Below, piece by piece: positions 50,501 through 64,000 of a DNA stretch of 64,000 nt. The position numbers and the translations under genes were made by a program. The notes under the pieces are model-generated. The model saw nothing but the letters and a program-made list of their open reading frames with translations. It ran no database searches and was not told where the DNA came from. Numbering within the stretch: position 1 is the stretch's first letter; each line of letters opens with the position of its first letter. Location: the NCBI RefSeq assembly GCF_015832195.1, contig NC_052017.1, forward strand, positions 49,181,652 through 49,245,651, in the 5' to 3' direction. The DNA is from Motacilla alba alba. Its lineage: Eukaryota > Chordata > Aves > Passeriformes > Motacillidae.

Positions 50501-51729
50501 AAACAGTAATTGATGAAGGAAAGTATGTGTTATGATCAAGGCAAGCCTAAGTCAGGAGTTAAGTATGTGGAGAGCAAACAGGTGCTCCTACCAAATCTGG
50601 ACTGAAGGTTAGAATTCCTAGTATCTAAGATGGGAGCATTCCCTAGCAACATCTAGGCGTACAGTGCAGGATTGTAGCTGCTGTAAAACACTGTATGTAA
50701 TTATGTTACATACTGGAGCAGAGAGCAGTGACAGTGAGTCTTTGGAATGGTGGCTGGCTGCGATGGCAATGCTTGGGTAGGGGCTGCTCTCTGTTGACAC
50801 ACCAGTGTCTGCAGCCCTAAGTGGTGTTTCTCCCTAGTAATTTGCTTTTTAATTACTTCCCCAATCTCTTAAGTTTTTTATATTTTATAGGATATATGTT
50901 CATGCTGAAGCTTTTCATAATGTCAGAGCAGTTGCAGTCTTTCATGAAACTGTTGCAGAACATATATGTAACTCAGTGGACAGTAAACCATGTCACATTT
51001 GGTTTAGGTTTACCATTTGCTTCAGAAGTTCTTGTAGAATATGTATGCAGAAGGGCTCACCAGCCTTGTTATCACAAGAAGGCTAAAAATCAGCTGTTTA
51101 GAGGAAATTCTGACACATTGCTTAGCTCAGATTCAAGGTATTGCCTGTGTTATAATATTTTAATAACCCCTCCAGTTGTAACTAGTTTTGGTTTGGGAAA
51201 TAATCCTGCAAATAAAAATATAGTCATTAATATAGTTAATAAGTTAGTTTCATAGTAGTACTACTGCAAATAAGTAGTTTAATTGGATTAAATATGTCAT
51301 GAAACTGTATTCTTAGTTCACTGAGATAGCCACTCGTACATAGCTGTAAGAGAAAAGGCTGTGCATAGTAATTTTGTGTATCACAGATCAAGGTAGCACG
51401 TCATGACCAGGTGTGAAATTGCCACAAAATGGGGATTTTTTTTTTCCTATAAGCCTGTTTTGAAATTAGCTGAAATTCTTACTCAAAAGATACAGGAAAG
51501 CATCTCATTGGTCTTGAGTATCCTGAAAAATGAATTGGTGGTTATTAGCTTAAAGCACTAGTGGGGTAGTAACAAGGCCCAAAAAACCCATTGTGCTTGG
51601 GAAGAAATAATTGAGGTGGCACATGTATCAACACATTTTGGGGAAGAAGCAAATCATAGAATAGTTGCTTATTGTGAATGTTTCTACCACTTGACTCACT
51701 AGTGATTTCTTCTGGAATATGTTTAAGTT

Positions 51730-51749
51730 AAAAAAAAAAAAAAAAAAAA
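51730..51749. repeat. Homopolymer A20
   Basis: Twenty A, followed by an A/C-rich stretch to about 51795. Confidence 0.92.
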
Positions 51750-52097
51750 GTGGAAAAAAGCCAAAACAAACCCCCAACCAGAAGACAACCAACCATTTAA
51801 TATACCAGGGGAGAGATCAGCCTTCTGATCTTAAGTATGCCAAGTGCAAGCTAAGGCTGTAGTCACTTAAATGGCAGAAAGTAAAAGGTCTGAAAAAAGT
51901 GGCACTTCAAAGGCACAAAGGTTGGGCTATAAGAGAAGCAGAACTCCATTAGGATATGAAGACAACTAATTTGAAAAGAACAGCCCTTATATGTGGTCTT
52001 TTATTTATTTTAAACATAATGTTCAGTTTAAGAATTCTAGTTAGACTGCTTTCTTAATTACTGAAGAGTTTTCCAATATTTTTTAATTACAGTTTCT

Positions 52098-52116
52098 GAG
52101 AGAGAGAGAGAGAGAG
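52098..52116. repeat. (GA)n dinucleotide repeat
   Basis: About nine GA units. Confidence 0.92.
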
Positions 52117-52599
52117 CGCTGAAAGTTCTAACTGTACTGTTAACCAGATGAGGCATCTTTCAAATGAACCAACACATGGAATAGTAGTTGGAAGGAGTGT
52201 GTGAACTGGCTGGTTGATGGAGTTGTTAAAGGAAACTAATGTTTCTACTGATTATAAGAATCAGTGATTGTACACCAAACCCAAGAGTTTAGTCTGATTA
52301 AGCTCTTAAGCTTTTTAATTCACAAATTATTTTTCCATTAATGGTAGCGTTTTTCACATTGTGTCTGTAGCAGATTGAAATACAGAGAGTGGTAGTGCTC
52401 ATTGTTTCCATCTTTTGAATATTAACTGAAATTTAAAAGGCAAACAAACTCCCTGGCATGAGCTTTAGAAATAGTGTGGTCCTTGTTTTGAGATGGTGGG
52501 TCCAGCTGAGAGATATATTGATTTGTAGGAGTTTTAGATCTAGAAGTCCTGATCCAGGTTCCAACTTGGATGAGGCCAACACTGAAATCATATTTTCCA

Positions 52600-52750
52600 G
52601 ACCACTTTTAAAATGTTTTCAAGAGTGGAGATTCTGACACCTCTGTTTAATACATTCCTATGCTGGACCACACTCACTGGGAAGAATTTTCTTCCTATAT
52701 TGAAATGAAATCCCTTACTGAGTCTTGTCTGTTGCCTCTTGTATTTTCAT
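52600..52750 (-). mobile_element. Old CR1 LINE fragment
   Basis: The plus strand reads as the complement of a CR1 3' region: GAGTGGAGATTCTGACACCTC, then TGGGAAGAATTTTCTTCCTA, then TTGAAATGAAATCCCTTACT, then TGTTGCCTCTTGT. It is heavily diverged and truncated at both ends. The terminal octamer repeat is not seen. Confidence 0.7.
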
Positions 52751-55700
52751 TTTAGCATAGATTAGCATGTTTCAGTAGAAGAGCTAGAACAGTGCTCACA
52801 TTCTGTGATTGTCTGGGTTTAGCTCTGATTTGTGTCGGAAAGCAAGCTATTCAGGGAGTTAATTCCATTATGTAGTGGTTGAAATTCTCGCAATGACTTG
52901 TCCAATTTTGATAAGGCCCAGAAACAGACAGAAGCATGACACATTCATAAGAGTGTGCTCAGGAGTTTGGGGAGCTTACATTTGGTATTCTAAAAGAATA
53001 TTTGTAGGAATAAAGGCTTCAAGGCACATTCTATTTGACTTGTGCTAATACGCGTGGAGTGGCTGTAGTGGGATGCGGAATGTACGTGGCAGAACGCAAT
53101 TGAAGGAACCTACACTAGCTTTTCATCTGTCTTGCACTGGCAAGTGATGTAGACAAGTTTGCTGCTATTGTTTGCCACTGACTACATCTTTTCAGAGCAA
53201 TCTTTAGTTGATCAAGAGATAGCAGGAAACAGCTTCTTGAAAGCTATTCCTGCAGAAGTAGTTAACGCATTAACTGCATTGATTGTGCAAAGTGCTGTAA
53301 AGAACAAAAAACTACACAGTGTGAATGATATGTTTTACATGGTGTGGAAGATAAATATTCTACTCCAAGACAAGTGGGTGATATGCTGGAATGGTTTGCT
53401 TGCATTGAAGAGGAGAGGTTTTTTCTGCTTTCCCTTGACTCTGACTCTTCTTCCTTGCCAGTTTGGATATTTATGATGCCAGCATGAACAGCTTTGGTCC
53501 AGTTAGAAAACTATGCTTTTGAGTGCAGAAAATGTGTAATTTGAAGTAACTGATCAGCACAATCAAACTTATCATATTTGCTATGTAAAGTCTGTCTGAG
53601 ATGCTGAGGTAGTGTAGATAGACAATGAAGAGAGGAAATAAATGCCATTTTAAGATCCCACTTCCTTTCCTGGTTCTAGTTGAGCTGTACACTAGGATGC
53701 ATTAGTTATCAGCTTCCAAAAGCAAACAGGTAAATGTATGTGCTGTTTAGTTTTGGTTGAAATGTTGTTCTTCAAAGTGAAATTCTCTTAGGTTTACTAA
53801 TAAGCTAGTAACCATTGTTTATATCAGGAAGGAGAAAGTACACTGGCCTTGGATTTAGCAGTTTCAGTGGAGGCAAAATCTTCAGGTTGGTGGTACACAA
53901 CCCCACAATATTGTAGTGACAGGGTAGTGTAAAAGGGATTCTACTAATTGAAGTGTATTTTAGCATTGCAAATAGTAATTACAAATAAATAGCTGTCACA
54001 ATAATAGGAGCTTGCTTGTAATGACACTGCTTATAATAAAAGCATGACTATTTATAGCAGCAGACCTTCTGCTTTTGGAGCTGCCATATTACCTGGAAAG
54101 CCTATAGCCTGCATCAGTCTGTGTTGGTGTGAGGGCTGATATTAAAATGTCTTGGATGTGGTTGTTACCCATGCTGCAGAACAGGTTTTTAATTCGGCTT
54201 GCAAGCCAGGGGTTTTCTGCTAACTTGAGGAGGAAAAAGAGAAAATATTTTGAATTTTCACACACAGTCATTGCTCCTCAGTTTGGGGTTGGCGTTGGTA
54301 CATCTGAGGCTGTTGATGGTTCTCCTCCTTCCATCAGATTAATTAGTTAATAGTTTTGTCTTTGATAATAACCTGTAAAAGTTTCCATCTCTGAGTGATC
54401 AAGAACATTCTTGCAGAATATGTCATCTTGTCAGAACCAATCATGAGTGTTTTGTTAACCTACATCATCCACAACCACTGAGGCCTGTCAGAGTGAGGAA
54501 GACCAGATGAAATGTTTGGAGTTTCCTTCTTAGATCAGTTAACTGATCCTTTTCTTTTAGATACTCCAAAGAGAACGCAGTACTCGTTAAGCCTTTGTAG
54601 GTAAATACAGGCTGCTCGCCTTTATCTGCCCAAAGAGTGGCACAGCTGGCATGGATGGCTTAATAAATGCTTCCTGTTTCTGTTTTTTAAGAATAATTTT
54701 TCTGTACCAGTAAAACTGAGTGTCAGAGGGATGGTATGATTTCACAAACACTTGTGTTGAAGCCTGAGCTGTTGCCCTCTCCTGTTTTAGTTCTTTGCCT
54801 CTTGTTTCTGCCCCAATGTCGCCCCTCTGTCCCTCGTGTGGATTCAAGAATTCATGGCTTGAACACATTGAACAAATCCGTGGCTGCTGAACAAAACCAG
54901 CATGTGGAGCTGGTTTTGTTGAAAAAATGTATTTAAAAACCAAGTATGTTCATTTTCTGGGCTGTTCAGACAGTTTTTTTTTTTTCCCCTGCCTGACCTA
55001 GTTTGATTACAGAATCATAAGCACTTAAGCACTCACAGCAGAGAAGGCTGTGTAGAAGTAGAAATGAGTGACCATTGATACAGTGGACAGATGATGTCTT
55101 TTCCAGGTCAAACTGACACCAAATAGCATTTGAGGAAGGTAGTTGAACTGATGGTAGCATTTAATGTAAGTTATTTCTTGAAATTTAAACTGCCTTTAAT
55201 GATACAGTACTTCAGCATATGGAATAACAACATGATATAAATTTAATATATAAATATTTTTAGGTATTTCTTGTTTAAAAATAGGTTGAACTGTACTACA
55301 GGCTCAAAATACCACATTTCTGTGATATAAAATAGTAAGAACACACTACAGTTTATTCCCATCTATTTCTCAGATTATTTCTGTAAAAGATTAAATGTGC
55401 TGTAGCTGTTTTTATGAAATACTATTAATAAACTGTGTTAATCTTTCCTATGTTGTATTTCAGAGATTTTTGTTAGTTGGTCTAGTTTGGGCTCTGAAAT
55501 ACCCAAGTTGACAGTGGCCTTGGGAATATTTTTCTTCCCATGGAAATGAGAACGTGGTATTTTACATAGATAAGTTTGAAAGAAAACCATGTTTTGTTTC
55601 ACTTTAGAAAATCCAGAAAGCAGAGTGGCAACTATAAAACTTCTGGTCTTATCTTTTTTTGTGTTTGCTGTAATAGTGCAGGTAAAAAGCCCTTTGAGTT

Positions 55701-56548
55701 TCTTTGAGTGTCATTTCCCCCTACCCACCTACAGCTTGCATAACTTAATGTGGAAAGACTTAGCAGCTCTGAAATCACCACTGAACAGATTTTCTTACTT
55801 AATGCAAAAAAAGAATATTGGAGTTTGAACATTTTTTTTTTCTATGAGTCTCTCTGTGCTATTAAAAAAGCTTGATATAAATGTAGAAGACAGGTCTGGT
55901 AGATTAAAGCATTAATTTATAATTTATTTTCAAGTTAGTTTTTTTTGAAGTTTGGCTATATGTATGTGTTTTATTGGCTTGTTTTGTTTGTTCGTTTTTT
56001 TTTTCAGGTGCTTGGTAGTTGTAGTAGGAGTGCTGGAAACTGTTTACTCTGGAAAGATTTAGGATAGGTTCACGGACTGTATTATCTTGTTTTGGCATTT
56101 AGGGTGCTGGAAACAGAATACTAAAAGGAAATATCTAAGAGTTTCTAAGCGGTAAAGTTTGGTTTAACATATCTGGAAAATAGTTAGCTGCAGTTGTTTT
56201 ATTGTATTGTGCTGTGTAAAATCCTGTAACTAAAAGATTATATTAGTTCTTTATGAAGTAGTTTGGTAAACTTAACAACTTCAGATCTAAGCTTAACTCA
56301 TTGAATTTTGATACTTGAAAATGCATTCTTAATGGGGGTATTTGGTTTTTCTCCTGCGTTCTAACAAGTACTGAATTTTTCTGCAGGCTTGTGGAAAAAT
56401 GTTGTTAATCCCTTCTGTTGCTAAAATTCTGCATTTTTGGGTTGAATGTGAAAGTTGTCCTAAATTCTGCTGCCCAAGTAAAAATTTTTTTTGGTTTGTG
56501 AATAAACATAGAAGGGTATGGTGGGGTGTGGTTGATTTTCTTTGTGTG

Positions 56549-56566
56549 TTTTTTTTTTTTTTTTTT
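56549..56566. repeat. Homopolymer T18
   Basis: Eighteen T in intron 1. Confidence 0.92.
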
Positions 56567-58761
56567 CTCTTTACGTTCTGTAGATGCTTGAAAGACTTCT
56601 GTGTTGGCTTCAGGTAGGGTTTATTATGTAATGATTTGTCCATTAGTAAGATTGCATAAGCTCAGGCTGAAAAACTTGTATGCTGTCTGGATCTGATAAC
56701 AGCTTAAAGCTAAAGAGCATGCCTGCCACTCCAGAGCACGGTGATGTATGAAACCAGTGCCCGTTTGTGGTTTCACTGCCTGCACTAGTTTTTCGCTAGT
56801 GTTGGCCTGATTTTCTCTAAAATTCTTCCTGCTTTATAGTTGTGCAGAGGATGCCACAGCTGTGGATGGGATCTTGAAACTCATCTGTGTTTCCAAAAAC
56901 AATTGCAATCGTGAGTTTTTGTTTATCATTGGTCAGTTGTGTCTAGTTAATGAGCCGTACTGGGGTGAAAAGAAAGAGCTGGGAAGGGTGGGATGATGGT
57001 AAGGTGCCATTGCTGCTGGGGAGGTTACTTTGGTGAGTACCTTCATGATATAGTGTTGACTCTAAATGAATAAGGGTATGGTATTTGAAATGACAGCTCC
57101 TGAAGCTGGTGCAGGCTTTGATCTTTCCAGTCAGCGGCAGTAGATCACTGTAGACAGGGCTACAGGGGCAGTGCCGAAGGTGAGCTGGGGGGGACATCAA
57201 GCAGCGCTGTGGTATTGCTCATTGAGCTGGGTCCTGCAGTTAAATACATTCCTTTGGATTTCAGCTTCTGAGAAGCACGTGTGAAAGCATTTGGCTTTGT
57301 GGGAGGTAGAAGCAGTACTTCTCCCCTGCCTGCCCATGCCCCATCTGAATTATTTTATACCTTCATTACTCTCCCACTACTCTAGGCATCAAAAAACCCC
57401 ATGATTACTTATTTCATTATTCTATTTGCATCAGATTTCAAATGCAGTTTCTCCACTGGGTTTAATATTCTCCTCCAACCTCACTGTCCCCCCTACACTG
57501 AAGCTGGCGGTTAAGAGTGCTCTGCAGTACTGTATTATATTAACATATATTTAAAGTATGTGAATAACCTTATGAGTGTAGATTAATTCACAAAAAAGAA
57601 CTTGTAAATTATACTGTACTGTACAAAATATGTTTTGATTCATAAATATCTTCAAATAGGGATCCTGAGTAGTGGGAAGATAATGTAATATTTCTACAGT
57701 TTAAAATACTGTGTAATATTAAGCACAATTGCAAACTAATAGTGTTCTTTTAAAAGGGCAAGCCCCCTCATTTGTTCTCCCATGCTTCTTAGTTGAAAAT
57801 TTTCATTAATTTATCTTTTTTCCTGAAATTTGGCATGGTAGCCAGAGGAGCTTAAATATAGTTTTTGACAGCTGGATGACTGTTTGAATAGACTGCCTAA
57901 TTTAGAGAATTATCTGTGTGCTTGTCTGTCACTGATGGATATTGCCAAAACGATCAAAGAAAAATAGGACGTTGTCTTTAAATAAGGCTGTTTCTATGTT
58001 CTGTAGGCAAAACAGGAGCAATTTGAGCTGAAATTGTTCTACACTTCTTTGTCTCATTGTGAATCCTAGATGTATTGTACACAATTTGTCTGCTGACAGT
58101 AAAGGTTGCCTGATTTAAGCTTAGGAATGAATTTTCTTAAAAACTTACTGTAAAGATGTGGGTCTTGTACAGAATTATGAAAAGCTGAACTGGGTTTCTT
58201 TAAAAAACAAATGTATATGCTTTAGGACACTGCCGTTTTTTTGTTTTTCATTTCCAGCTATGCAAGTATGAGTAGAAACTGAAAAGAGCACCTATGTCTT
58301 TGTTTCTATTTTCTTGTAGGTTTTTCTTTTACATTTGTGTTTAGTTGGCTTTAGTATGTCTCATTTCTAGTACCTCTTATTGTTCTCCTTAAGAGGGGCT
58401 AGTTTTGTTATTTTTTCAAACTTGGTGAGGGTCTGGAATAGCATTGGTCATGTTGTTAGTATAATTATCTCATTTTTTGTCATGGCATTGGGGTGATTGC
58501 CCAGTTGGAATGAGACAGCCCCCACAACATTCTCACTTCTGCAAAGAGGGTCCAGGGAGTTATGGCAAGGTTTCCCTCCTTACTGTGATGCCAGGTGAGA
58601 TCTGTCGGGGTTAGCTGAAGTTGTGCATGGAAGCACTTTGGGAGAAGAGCTTTCTCTAGAAACAGTATCACTGCTTTGGAGTTGTGCTTGCTTTCTTTGT
58701 ATCTCTTCTGCAGAGGCAATACTCTGCCCATAAATAACTTACTTGGCTGCTACATAGTTTC

Positions 58762-58787
58762 TTTTTTTTTTTTTTTTTTTTTTTTTT
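58762..58787. repeat. Homopolymer T26
   Basis: Twenty-six T in intron 1. Confidence 0.92.
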
Positions 58788-61184
58788 CTGATAGAACTTC
58801 TCAGGACTAGGCTCTTTGGCACTTAGATTAATCAAAAGGATTAAAAAATGGGAAAGAATAAGATTTCAAAACAATACAAACAACTGGTGGGATTCAGAAG
58901 GGGAAATGGGAACTGAGAAGAGGGACAAAGCCTAAGGGCTCTCGGAATCAGACCATTGTGCTAAGATAATCAGTATCATGTTTTATTTATTAAATGGAAA
59001 CTGTTTCAAACTGTGCTGTCTTAAGACAGACTTAACTACTCTCAAACAGATGGAATTTAGCTTATGCCACTTCGACTCCTGTAGGGAGTATTCTGAAACT
59101 TTATAGGAAAAGTTGGCTAGTTCTGACAAATTGATCTTAACATTCACTAGCTTCTCTGCTCTGCTCTGCAGTCCTAGCTGTGACTCCCATACAATGTAGT
59201 TAAAGGAAAATGTGCAGGTTTTTTCTCCTATCTAGCAAAGTGGAAACTGTGTAGTCTGTTACAGTTCAGAGTACTTTCACCAGTTCTACTGTTTGCATGC
59301 ACGAGAAAGTGATTTGGGAGAGGTTTGTCTTACACACAGGTTCTAGGCAAGTAGACCACTAGTAGGGTTGAGACAGCATCTACAACCCTGAACTTGCCCC
59401 AGAGATTATGTTGATGTTTCCCTGAAGTCTTTTAATTCTCCAAATTACTTTTGCTTTCAGGGATGGGAAGTAGAGTACAGCACCCTACTTTCCTAGTTCT
59501 TGTTTTTTGCTCCCCAACACTGGCTGTCCTTGCCTGTGAAACTTCTTATTCCTCTTTCTCAGGTCTAGCTTCTTAAATTTAAAGTTTTGGGGATGACCTT
59601 TGAACTGACATGAGAAGTCATCAATGGCATTTGTCTGTAGTCCTAATGTGAAGATGATCAATAGGAGGATGAGAATCAACTCTCTGAATACGCTCTTCCT
59701 GCCCTGCCCCCTGCCTTGGTTTCTTTTTATTCTGTACTTTCTTCTGAGATTTGGGACACAAAACCAATTGCCTCCTACCACACTACATGTGTTAGCAACA
59801 TAGTAATTCTACTTTCATTACTTTGGGCTACCTAAAAACATACGAACACTGTTCACTTGGCTCTGCTGCTCAGAGACCGTTAAAATATTAATTTTGACAA
59901 TCTCTGAAAATTTTTTACAAACATGCATCCAAGACACTTTTTTTCCCCTAGATATAATTTTTCTATACTCTCTGTGCATATGCTTCCTTTCCACTAAGTG
60001 CTTTTTCTCTTAATATGGACTTACCATTTAAGATGTAGTTTCTAATTTGTTTATACACATTGGACTTAATGTATGATGTATATATCCCACTGGCTGTTGC
60101 ACATTAACATTTTGGCTTTATGTAGGAGAACTTTTTCTTGCCGTAACTTGACGTAAGCAATAGTGCAGATTTTTTCATTTTCTATCACATGTTATTTGGT
60201 GCCTTGACCATTAAGTTGTCTGTACCCCAGATAGCAACTTGAAACTAGAGCAAGGGGAGAGTGTTCTTAAAAGTCATGTTTGTTTTCAGATGAATAACCT
60301 GAGTGTAAATTATGCAGTTTTAAGAGGAAATATTAATCTTATGAAGGATTATTTTGTTACCATTTTAATACAACAGGTAGCAATGATGTTCATTACTGGC
60401 AAATTGAATAGATTTTTTTTTTTAATTAATGGGGTTGTATTTCTCTCAGGTCTTCTTGGGACTGTACTTAAGTTGTATGAAAGAAAGATGGAAATTCTAT
60501 TGGGTTTGCTTGTTTGTTGTTTTTTAATCCAATTATATGTGATTTCTGTATAGATCTGCTTCTGATGAGCAGGGCTTATCTGGCAATTTAATTTTAGTTA
60601 AGGAAGCTTTTTTTTAAGCCAGAGTCATTTGTTATTATCCAGGAAACTAGAATAAGAAGAGCTGTGGTTGGGGCAGTATTACAGTAAGTAAATGTAATTT
60701 GTTTCAGTTTTATGGGCTATATTATTTCAGTATCATCAGCTGAGCTTCCATTAATCTTTTGAGTTCATTGGTGTTTTTTCCATGTCTTTTGGCTGAATCA
60801 TAACTGAAGCAATTTTGATGTTGTGTACTGCTACAAATTGAGGTTGTCTGTTATTTAATGGTATTTATTCTATGTTTAATTTATTTCCAGTTAATGGCTT
60901 GTTTTTCAATATTTTTACTTTGCCTAGTTTAGCATATGATACAGGGTCTTTTCTGTACTTCATAATGCTTTTATGCTGCTCTTTATTCAGTATCATAGTG
61001 CACTTTGAATCACTGATTATCTTGTCTGTGTTCAAACATGAATGGTCTAGGATTATTTTTTTAAGTATCATTTTATTTTTTATCTTTTGTAACTGCTAAG
61101 GTTGTGGTGAATGAGGTAGAGGTGGGTTTTACTTGCTGTCTTGTGCATGAAAGCAGGGTAATTGTTTTTGATGTTTTGTTCTAG

Positions 61185-61210
61185 ATTTATCTCCCCATGG
61201 TGAGATAAAT
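61185..61210. repeat. 26-bp near-perfect palindrome
   Basis: ATTTATCTC and GAGATAAAT flank CCCATGGT. The whole is self-complementary except for one pair. The TTATCT/AGATAA halves are GATA-factor core motifs in inverted orientation. Confidence 0.65.
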
Positions 61211-62502
61211 GTCCTCTAGTCAGGTGCATCATGTAGTTATTTGTATCTTGTGTCTTTTTTTCCTCAAATAATGCTTTCCATTACTTGAGTTGGAAATTCT
61301 GCTATTTGTCAATTATTTTTTCATCCTAAATCTAAAACCCCAACATTTTTTCTTGCAAAATATTATTTTAAATCTTATTAAGTCTTGCATGGAAATGGGT
61401 TCAGGCTTTTATAGACTTACTATCTTTTTGTTCTCTGTAAATGAATGCATAGTCTTGAGAATAAACAGGTTCTGTATTGATTTCTCCCTCTCATCATCAT
61501 CATAAAGTCTGATAGAACTCAGATCTGACCTCTGCTGAAGATAGAGCAGTAAGCTTCCAGCAACTTGGATAAAGCTGTGCTTATGACTGTTAGGGGAGCT
61601 CTAGTGTGGTGCTGTGAAGGTAGCACTGGGCATTGGATTTGAGGCCGAAGATGACACCTCTGTTCATGTTGATCTGCCTTGATATTTAGAAGGGCTGGAA
61701 TTGTTTCTGCTCAAACTGATTATGCTTGTTTGAGAATGTATTAGCCCTGGGCAACTGGGTGTTTCAGCCTTTCAGTCCATGTGAATGATATTTTGAGCTA
61801 TTCAGTGAAATATTGTAGGTTTTACAATGCAGCTCTTGAGAAGAAGCCAGTCTTTGATGTAGTGGTTTAGTTTCAGGATGCTGTCAAAATAGTCATTGCC
61901 AGCATAGCTGTAGCATACGGTCCTTGATTTTGAAAAATACAGAGCAGATTGGCATATTCTAGCAAGGCATTTGGATTATAACATAAAAATACATCTTCAT
62001 TGCCAACAGTCCTGTAGCGTAAAAATGAACCACTTGGCACTCGGAGGGTGATCAGTAAAGTGGAATCAGTGGGCCGCTTGTGGTCTTATAGAATACTTGA
62101 GAAAAGAGCAAAGTCTCTTATTCTGGCTGTTTCAAAACTCATTGCTTGAATTTCTACAATTTTTTCACACTTGAGTGGCTGGATGGAGGGGATTGAGTAC
62201 TCCTTGAGGTCAACTCCAGAAGTCTGTTGTGGGAGTTGGTGTCTTGTGAAGATGACCTTCCTGCAAGGAGGAAAAGGTTTGTCTGCCGTGAGCATAGCTC
62301 TCCAGAAGTTGATTTACAAGGCTACTCGCAAGGATTCCAGTGTGTGTCTTTGCAGTGGGAATCTTGATTAGTTCCTCTTCACCCCTTTAAATCCATCAGA
62401 TACCTTTTTGTATAGAGGCATTAGAAGTGCAAATGTGAAGGGTCCACTGATTTGCAATTAAAATTACTGTCTTCTGGTGCCTATCACTTAAATATGTTTT
62501 CC

Positions 62503-62516
62503 TTTTTTTTTTTTTT
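62503..62516. repeat. Homopolymer T14
   Basis: T run 150 bp upstream of the exon 2 acceptor. It is too far away to be its polypyrimidine tract. Confidence 0.85.
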
Positions 62517-62642
62517 CTTTTGGATTGGGATGGCATTGCAAGTGTGTGATTGAAAGGAATTAAAGGACTCGGATATGAAAGATATTAAAGGAATGTTGCT
62601 TGCCTATCTAATTTTTTTAAGCAGTGATGTCAGATTTGGTAA

Positions 62643-64000
<1,358 letters not shown>

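Overview
This 64 kb window is vertebrate nuclear DNA, almost certainly from a bird. The bird call is inference. It rests on degraded CR1 LINE fragments, an avian-type ERVL-like solo LTR and pol remnant, AT-rich gene-poor DNA broken by small CpG islands, and the gene order. The order matches human 7q36 as I know it: EZH2 with a divergently transcribed cluster of Ro-associated Y RNA genes next to it. Most open reading frames in the window are chance products of low-complexity or CpG-rich DNA.

Layout. At 1-18.5 kb lie three Y RNA genes, all on the minus strand: Y1 (2660-2771), Y3 (9732-9829) and Y4 (18153-18250). Each has a complete gene-external RNA polymerase III promoter: a TATA box about 25-30 bp upstream, a PSE-like element about 50-65 bp upstream separated from the TATA by 17 bp, and an octamer and/or ZNF143 (Staf)-like distal element about 205-220 bp upstream. 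A solo LTR with a 5-bp target duplication lies between Y3 and Y4. The stretch from 18.5 to 40 kb is intergenic. It holds two orphan CpG-rich islets (about 22.5 and 38.0 kb), a decayed ERVL-like pol-LTR fragment (about 30.0-31.4 kb) and microsatellites. I found no Y5 gene here, although this is where synteny would place it.

From about 40.0 to 42.7 kb is the CpG-island promoter of EZH2, preceded by a diverged tandem duplication of about 340 bp (period about 830 bp). Noncoding EZH2 exon 1 ends at 41889. Intron 1 is about 20.8 kb and contains a striking 77-bp near-perfect hairpin (47261-47337) and a CR1 fragment. Coding exons 2 (62669-62792) and 3 (63278-63406) encode the first 82 residues of EZH2, and the window ends in intron 3 inside another CR1 fragment.

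Together the window is the shared upstream region of the Polycomb methyltransferase gene EZH2 (Pol II, plus strand) and the divergent Y RNA cluster (Pol III, minus strand). The points most worth a second look are the intact Y cluster with one member missing, the intronic hairpin, and the duplicated module beside the EZH2 island.
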